Of a stretch of DNA of 64,000 nt, positions 59,698 through 64,000 are shown in pieces; the stretch's first letter is position 1; every line of letters starts with the position of its first letter. Location: NCBI RefSeq assembly GCF_030056665.1, contig NZ_JASHIG010000027.1, one strand, 5' to 3'. The DNA comes from Flectobacillus roseus (GTDB lineage: Bacteria; Bacteroidota; Bacteroidia; Cytophagales; Spirosomataceae). The notes below the pieces were generated by a model that saw nothing but the letters and a program-made list of their open reading frames with translations, was not told the DNA's origin and made no database searches. Made by a program: the position numbers and the translations under genes.

Positions 59698-62600
59698 ATG
59701 AAAATCGCAGAATTTTCCGTAAAAAATTACCAGTTTACCTTAGTGGTATTTCTGGCAGTACTCTCTATCGGTTTATATTCCTTGTTGAATATGCCAAGAG
59801 GCGAAGACCCAGAGTTTGAATCTCCACAGTTTGGCGTTACGATTATCTATCCCGGAGCTACTCCCAACGACATGGAAGAGCTGGTAGTTGACCCTTTTGA
59901 AAAAAGAATTAACGAGCTAGACAACATTCAGCGCATAAGTACAGTCATACTAGATGGAGCAGCAGTATTTCAGATAGAATATGATTTTGAACAAGATCCA
60001 GAAGAAAAATATCAGGAGGTTGTACGTGAAGTAAATGCTATCAGAAAAGACCTTCCAGCCGAAATTCTGGATATTCGAGTACAAAAGTTTAGACCAACCG
60101 ATGTAAATATTTATCAGTTTGCGCTAGTCAGTGAAAATTTGCCTTATTCCAAATTAAAGGAATATGCAGATGACTTGGAAAAACAACTCGAAAAGGTCAA
60201 GCCTTTGACTAATATCAAATCATGGGGTTTTCCTGCTCGCAAAGTAGCCGTTGAATTGAATTTGGAAAAAATGGCGCATGACCGTATTCCAGTCAATCAG
60301 GTATTAGGAGCAATCCAGTCCGAAAATGTCAATATACCCGGGGGTAGTATCAATGTTTCGACTAAAAAACTAAATGTAAAAACCTCAGGAGCATATAATG
60401 ATCTCGACGAAATTCAGAATACGATTGTGTATACCAATGGTACCAAAATCGTATATCTCAAGGATATTGCTCAGGTAAAATTTGCTTACGAGGACGAAAC
60501 ACATATTACTAGTCTCAACGGTCATCGTTGTGTTTTTGTAACAGCATGCCAAAAGCAAGGACAGAATATTATTGGTATTAGAAAGATTGTGGAGCCAATT
60601 GTTGAAAAATACAAAGCACAACTACCTCCAAGTGTCGACGTCGTAAAAGTTTTTGACCAAGCCGAATCTGTAGATAATCGTTTGACTCGTTTTGCTAAAG
60701 ATTTCGGAATAGCGATTTTATTAGTATTGATTACGCTATTGCCTTTGGGTACACGTGCGAGTATTGTCGTAATGATTTCGATTCCACTTTCGTTAGCGAT
60801 TGGTTTAACATTACTCAACGTATTCGGTTATACTATTAACCAGCTGTCTATCGTAGGGATGATTGTTGCCCTAGGAATTTTGGTAGATGACTCTATCGTA
60901 GTTGTTGAAAACATTGAACGCTTTATGCGTATGGGCATCAAACGCAAGCAAGCAGCTATTGATGCGACAAAGCAAATTGGTTTGGCGGTAGTAGGGTGTA
61001 CAGTATTGTTATGCTTTGCGTTTTTACCAATTGCCAACTTGCCAGAAGCAGCGGGTGAATTTATTCGTAGTTTACCAATGGCTGTAATGTTTACGGTATT
61101 GGCTTCGATGATTGTGTCTTTGACGATTGTTCCGTTTTTGTCATCTGTTTTATTGACAGAAAATCATAATCCAGAAGGGAATGTGATTTTGAGAGGAATG
61201 AAAAAAATCATTTCTGCCACTTATGGTCGCTTAATGGATTGGTGTTTAAAGCATCCGAAAACTACCTTGGCAGGTGCATTAGGGGTATTTGTAGGTGTGA
61301 TGATGATGGCTAAATTATTCTTAGGCTTTTCACTTTTTCCTACTTCCGAAAAACCGATGTTTTTAGTAAATATCGAAACTCCAGTCGGAACAAATATGGC
61401 TGCTACGACTAAAGTAGTGAAGTATGTAGAAGAAAAATTAAAGAAAGTACCTGAGATTAAAAACTTTGCCTCAAACGTAGGTCGTGTCAATCCTCGTATT
61501 TATTACAATACCGTAGAAAGAGGTCAATCCGAAAACCGAGCACAAATTTTTGTCCTGCTCGAAGATATGGAAACTTCTGAGAAAAAAGCTTTAATCGACG
61601 ATTTGCGTGGTAATATGGGAGCGTATCCTAATGCCAAAATTGAGGTAAAAGATTTTGAACAAGGACCACCATTAGAAGCACCAATTGCTTATCGAATCTT
61701 TGGAGAAAATTTGGATACTCTGAGAAATGTAGCTTTCAAAATAGAGAAAATATTAGCCAATCACCCAGGCGCTATTTATGTAAACAACCCATTGAAAGTC
61801 CAACCGACGGATATTCGTGTGGTGGTTAATAAAGAAAAGGCTGGATTGATGGGTGTCAGCTCTGCCGAAATCGACCGAGTGGTACGTTTAGGAATAGCAG
61901 GGTTAAATGTGGGTACTTACAGAGAAGATGGCCAAAAAGACGGCTATAATATCAATATCTCGATTCCAAGAACAGGTGTTCAACAAGATTTGGATGTATT
62001 TAATCGTTTGTATGTCAACAATGCTTTAGGGACGGCAATTCCACTTAAACAATTGGTAGATATTAAGTTAGAGACATCTCAAAATCAAATTTTGCACTTC
62101 GACAAAGAACGATATGTGACGGTTTCGACCTTTTTGAAGTCTGGTTATAATACGGCACAAGTAAACCAAGAATTAATAAAGCAATTAAATGCTTTTAAGT
62201 TTCCAAAAGGATTTTCGTACAGAGTAGCAGGAGAGGCCGAAAATGCAGAAAAATCTTTCGGAGGCATAGGGGTGATAGTTTTGATAACTGTCTTCGGAAT
62301 GATAGCCATCCTAATTTTGGAGTTCCGCAATTTCAAATCAACCTTGATTGTACTGTCAGTAATTCCATTGGGTATAGTTGGAGCTATCTTGATGCTATTA
62401 CTTTGGGGCGAAACCTTATCATTTACGGCTGTTATTGGTTTTATCGCACTGGTAGGAATCGAGGTCAAAAATTCCTTATTGTTGGTAGATTTTACCAATC
62501 AACTTCGAGAAGAAGGTTTTGGACTTGAGGAGGCGATTCGAGAAGCAGGCGAAGTGAGATTTGTCCCTATCGTGTTAACATCACTTACGGCCATAGGAGG

Positions 62601-62766
62601 CTTAGTGCCATTGGTTGTCGAATATTCAGAATTGTATTCTCCGTTGGCTTTAGTGCTTATAGGTGGAATTATCAGTTCGACATTACTTGCCCGTTTGGTT
62701 ACACCAGTTATGTATAAGTTGCTTCCTCCCACCATTATTCCGGTCAAAGAAACGATACAAAATTAG
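59698..62766 (+). CDS. RND efflux transporter, AcrB/HAE1 type
   Basis: 1022 aa, twelve membrane segments in the usual 1 + 5 + 1 + 5 layout, two large periplasmic loops. Key stretches: EFSVKNYQFTLVVFLAVLSIGLYSLLNMPRGEDPEFE (start), IVGMIVALGILVDDSIVVVENIERFMRMG (proton-relay region with adjacent Asp residues), and AVIGFIALVGIEVKNSLLLVDFTNQLREEG in the second half. Exports drugs or metabolites by proton antiport; substrate unknown. Last gene of the TolC-MFP-RND operon. Confidence 0.93.
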   Translation: MKIAEFSVKNYQFTLVVFLAVLSIGLYSLLNMPRGEDPEFESPQFGVTIIYPGATPNDMEELVVDPFEKRINELDNIQRISTVILDGAAVFQIEYDFEQDPEEKYQEVVREVNAIRKDLPAEILDIRVQKFRPTDVNIYQFALVSENLPYSKLKEYADDLEKQLEKVKPLTNIKSWGFPARKVAVELNLEKMAHDRIPVNQVLGAIQSENVNIPGGSINVSTKKLNVKTSGAYNDLDEIQNTIVYTNGTKIVYLKDIAQVKFAYEDETHITSLNGHRCVFVTACQKQGQNIIGIRKIVEPIVEKYKAQLPPSVDVVKVFDQAESVDNRLTRFAKDFGIAILLVLITLLPLGTRASIVVMISIPLSLAIGLTLLNVFGYTINQLSIVGMIVALGILVDDSIVVVENIERFMRMGIKRKQAAIDATKQIGLAVVGCTVLLCFAFLPIANLPEAAGEFIRSLPMAVMFTVLASMIVSLTIVPFLSSVLLTENHNPEGNVILRGMKKIISATYGRLMDWCLKHPKTTLAGALGVFVGVMMMAKLFLGFSLFPTSEKPMFLVNIETPVGTNMAATTKVVKYVEEKLKKVPEIKNFASNVGRVNPRIYYNTVERGQSENRAQIFVLLEDMETSEKKALIDDLRGNMGAYPNAKIEVKDFEQGPPLEAPIAYRIFGENLDTLRNVAFKIEKILANHPGAIYVNNPLKVQPTDIRVVVNKEKAGLMGVSSAEIDRVVRLGIAGLNVGTYREDGQKDGYNINISIPRTGVQQDLDVFNRLYVNNALGTAIPLKQLVDIKLETSQNQILHFDKERYVTVSTFLKSGYNTAQVNQELIKQLNAFKFPKGFSYRVAGEAENAEKSFGGIGVIVLITVFGMIAILILEFRNFKSTLIVLSVIPLGIVGAILMLLLWGETLSFTAVIGFIALVGIEVKNSLLLVDFTNQLREEGFGLEEAIREAGEVRFVPIVLTSLTAIGGLVPLVVEYSELYSPLALVLIGGIISSTLLARLVTPVMYKLLPPTIIPVKETIQN

Positions 62767-62992
62767 GTTTTAAAAGGAGCAAATTTCCCGAAAATAGTTT
62801 TTAATATTTTTTAATAAATCATGAGAGGAATCTTTAAATAATTCAAGAATGCTCTGTAAGCATAATATTTAAGAGTTTTTATTGATTTTTCTCATTTTTT
62901 CTAAAAAAAACTTAAAATTTGGGCACTATTATTCAAAAAATCTCGTTAATCAAGCATAACAATCGTCAAAATATATATAAATCAAGAAACCG

Positions 62993-63241
62993 ATGAGATT
63001 CAGCACAGAAACATTGACAAAGTTCTTATCTCGGAATTTTTATATTAGTCCGAGGTTGATAGCTCCTCAAAAACGCTTTTATGCCGATTTGGGAATGAAC
63101 TCATTAGAGTTCCTAGAAGTAGTAGCTTATTTGGAAAATACGTATGGTATTACATTACCAGATCAGGAGATAGATAGAGTACAGACTGTGGAAGAATTGG
63201 CTTCTTTGATGGAAGCTAATTTAGTAGCTGTACGTGCGTAA
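62993..63241 (+). CDS. Acyl carrier protein-like protein
   Basis: 82 aa. Four-helix ACP fold; the phosphopantetheine serine is S37 in DLGMNSLEFLEVV, with N36 where canonical ACPs have aspartate (DSL). Stands alone with no fatty-acid or polyketide genes nearby; a specialised ACP rather than the FabF-type AcpP, inferred from this motif. The gap 62767-62992 shows no gene and no clear promoter. Confidence 0.85.
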   Translation: MRFSTETLTKFLSRNFYISPRLIAPQKRFYADLGMNSLEFLEVVAYLENTYGITLPDQEIDRVQTVEELASLMEANLVAVRA

Positions 63242-63263
63242 AGGCAACGATTTTTGGTATGTT

Positions 63264-63297
63264 AAAGGTTCAAACGCATTAGTTTGAGCCTTTTTTT
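63264..63297 (+). terminator. Terminator after the ACP gene
   Basis: AAAGGTTCAAAC (63264-63275) pairs with GTTTGAGCCTTT (63282-63293), one G-T pair, followed by T. Confidence 0.8.
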
Positions 63298-63333
63298 ATG
63301 CCTTTTTGAGTAAATATCCCTCTGCTTTTACCT

Positions 63334-63341
63334 TATCTTTG
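63334..63341 (+). promoter_or_regulatory. Likely -7 box of the ridA promoter
   Basis: TATCTTTG, an exact TAnnTTTG, 28 bases before the ridA ATG. The nearest TTTG (63305-63308) is 25 bases away, too far. Confidence 0.4.
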
Positions 63342-63369
63342 TATCGTAACCAAAAAACAATTATTAAGT

Positions 63370-63753
63370 ATGTCTAGACAAAATATCTTAACGGGCTCAC
63401 CGTGGGAAGACAAAATGGGCTATTGCCGTGCCGTAAGAATCGGAAACATCGTAGAAGTATCAGGAACTGTAGCAATCGTTGATGGTGAAAAAGTAAAGGC
63501 TGACGATGCTTATGCACAAACGTTGAATATCTTAGAACGTATCGCAAAAGTGTTAGAAGAGGCTGGTGTTTCAACAAAAGATGTAGTGAGAACTCGTATT
63601 TTCACAACAGATATTACCAAATTTGATGATATTGCTCGTGCTCATGGCGCTTATTTCGGCGAAATCAAACCAACAACAGGTATCTATGAGATTTCTAAAT
63701 TAGTATCTCCAGATTACTTAGTAGAGATTGAATTTACAGCAATTGCTCAATAA
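63370..63753 (+). CDS. RidA/YjgF family enamine/imine deaminase
   Basis: 127 aa, typical length. Conserved arginine in VVRTRIFTTDI and C-terminal glutamate in LVEIEFTAIAQ. Hydrolyses reactive 2-aminoacrylate-type imines, protecting PLP enzymes. Some proteins of the family have other roles. Monocistronic. Confidence 0.9.
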   Translation: MSRQNILTGSPWEDKMGYCRAVRIGNIVEVSGTVAIVDGEKVKADDAYAQTLNILERIAKVLEEAGVSTKDVVRTRIFTTDITKFDDIARAHGAYFGEIKPTTGIYEISKLVSPDYLVEIEFTAIAQ

Positions 63754-63807
63754 AATATATTGGAGTAAGAGGAGGTAAAGGAACTATCCAATATACCTCT
63801 AAAAGAG

Positions 63808-63839
63808 AAAGTCAGTGAATTCGTTCACTGGCTTTTTTT
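63808..63839 (+). terminator. Terminator after ridA
   Basis: AAAGTCAGTGAA (63808-63819) pairs with TTCACTGGCTTT (63824-63835), one G-T pair, with a TTCG loop and a T-run. Confidence 0.82.
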
Positions 63840-63892
63840 ATTGAGAAACGGTAGCTTAGAAAGACTAAAATGTTGGAATAACCTCAAAAATC

Positions 63893-63927
63893 AAAAAGCC
63901 TCGCTAGGAATGCTAGCAAGGCTTTTT
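63893..63927. terminator. Second terminator near the right edge
   Basis: AAAAAGCCT and GCTAG pair with AGGCTTTTT and CTAGC (63893-63927, one mismatch), with T-runs in both directions. As ridA already has a terminator, it probably serves a minus-strand gene beyond the window; an open minus-strand frame reaching 64000 ends in this hairpin but has no recognisable sequence. Confidence 0.6.
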
Positions 63928-64000
63928 TGTGATTGATATTAGTAAAACGCCAGAAGAACCTAAATAGTTTAGGTGTTGAAAAATAGTTAAATTATTTTTC

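Noticed and set aside
1..64000. CRISPR array, prophage, rRNA genes or toxin-antitoxin pair
   Set aside because: I looked for regular spaced repeats, phage structural genes, rRNA sequence and small paired genes and saw none.

Overview
The window reads as chromosomal DNA of a Bacteroidota bacterium, most likely of the order Cytophagales (the order is inferred from gene content; the phylum is well supported). Evidence: exact copies of the Bacteroidota promoter pattern TTTG-N18..20-TAnnTTTG upstream of several genes, start codons without Shine-Dalgarno sequences, AT-rich spacers, DUF2911, DUF5522 and DUF2147 proteins, a long (630 aa) PurF-like amidophosphoribosyltransferase, a TonB/ExbB/ExbD/ExbD cluster with PstS-like and TPR proteins, and a ComA-like phosphosulfolactate synthase. 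It is mostly ordinary housekeeping chromosome. One complete insertion sequence is present. There is no rRNA, no CRISPR array and no prophage.

Layout. 1-3.8 kb: start of a gene leaving the window, dsbD, a DUF2911 protein and a hotdog thioesterase (all minus). 4.1-10.3 kb: NADH dehydrogenase genes nuoL, nuoM and nuoN, interrupted by an opposite-strand LytS-type histidine kinase. 10.4-15.6 kb: M3 peptidase, then (minus) rpsJ, an RluA-family pseudouridine synthase and fusA, each transcribed separately. 15.9-20 kb: an exported protein of unknown function, an 886-base gap with a 20-bp perfect inverted repeat, ispH and a PaaE-like reductase. 20-27.6 kb: a hairpin containing two DnaA boxes, the PurF-like enzyme, recQ plus a GreA-like gene, a Tat-exported TIM-barrel protein, an ISL2-group IS5-family element that ends at the stop codon of a DUF721/DciA gene, and an unknown protein. 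28.2-34.9 kb: exbB-exbD-exbD-tonB, a small membrane protein, a PstS-like lipoprotein and a TPR protein. 35-40.3 kb: SDR plus PPK2, a second RluA-family enzyme, tRNA-Arg(CCG), a folded intergenic segment, an AraC regulator and an FAD monooxygenase. 40.3-46.6 kb: ornithine aminotransferase, a 56-aa DUF5522 protein, a hairpin-rich gap, and the fatty-acid beta-oxidation genes fadA and fadB. 47-54.6 kb: two glycosyltransferases, prmC, ribD, aroE, a DedA protein and comA. 54.9-62.8 kb: DUF2147, TetR regulator, thioesterase and a TolC-MFP-RND efflux operon. 62.9-64 kb: an acyl carrier protein and RidA.

How the parts work together. The clearest regulatory circuit is in the last third: a near-perfect palindrome lies inside a promoter spacer upstream of DUF2147/tetR, and an 18-of-21 copy lies just upstream of the TolC-MFP-RND operon, so the TetR protein probably controls both. 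The Ton cluster has a stem-loop at each of the junctions exbB/exbD1, exbD1/exbD2 and exbD2/tonB, and a terminator after tonB. I found no clear previously undescribed defence or mobile system. The best leads are the Ton/PstS/TPR cluster, the TetR operator pair, the inverted DnaA boxes, the stand-alone comA, and several folded intergenic segments.
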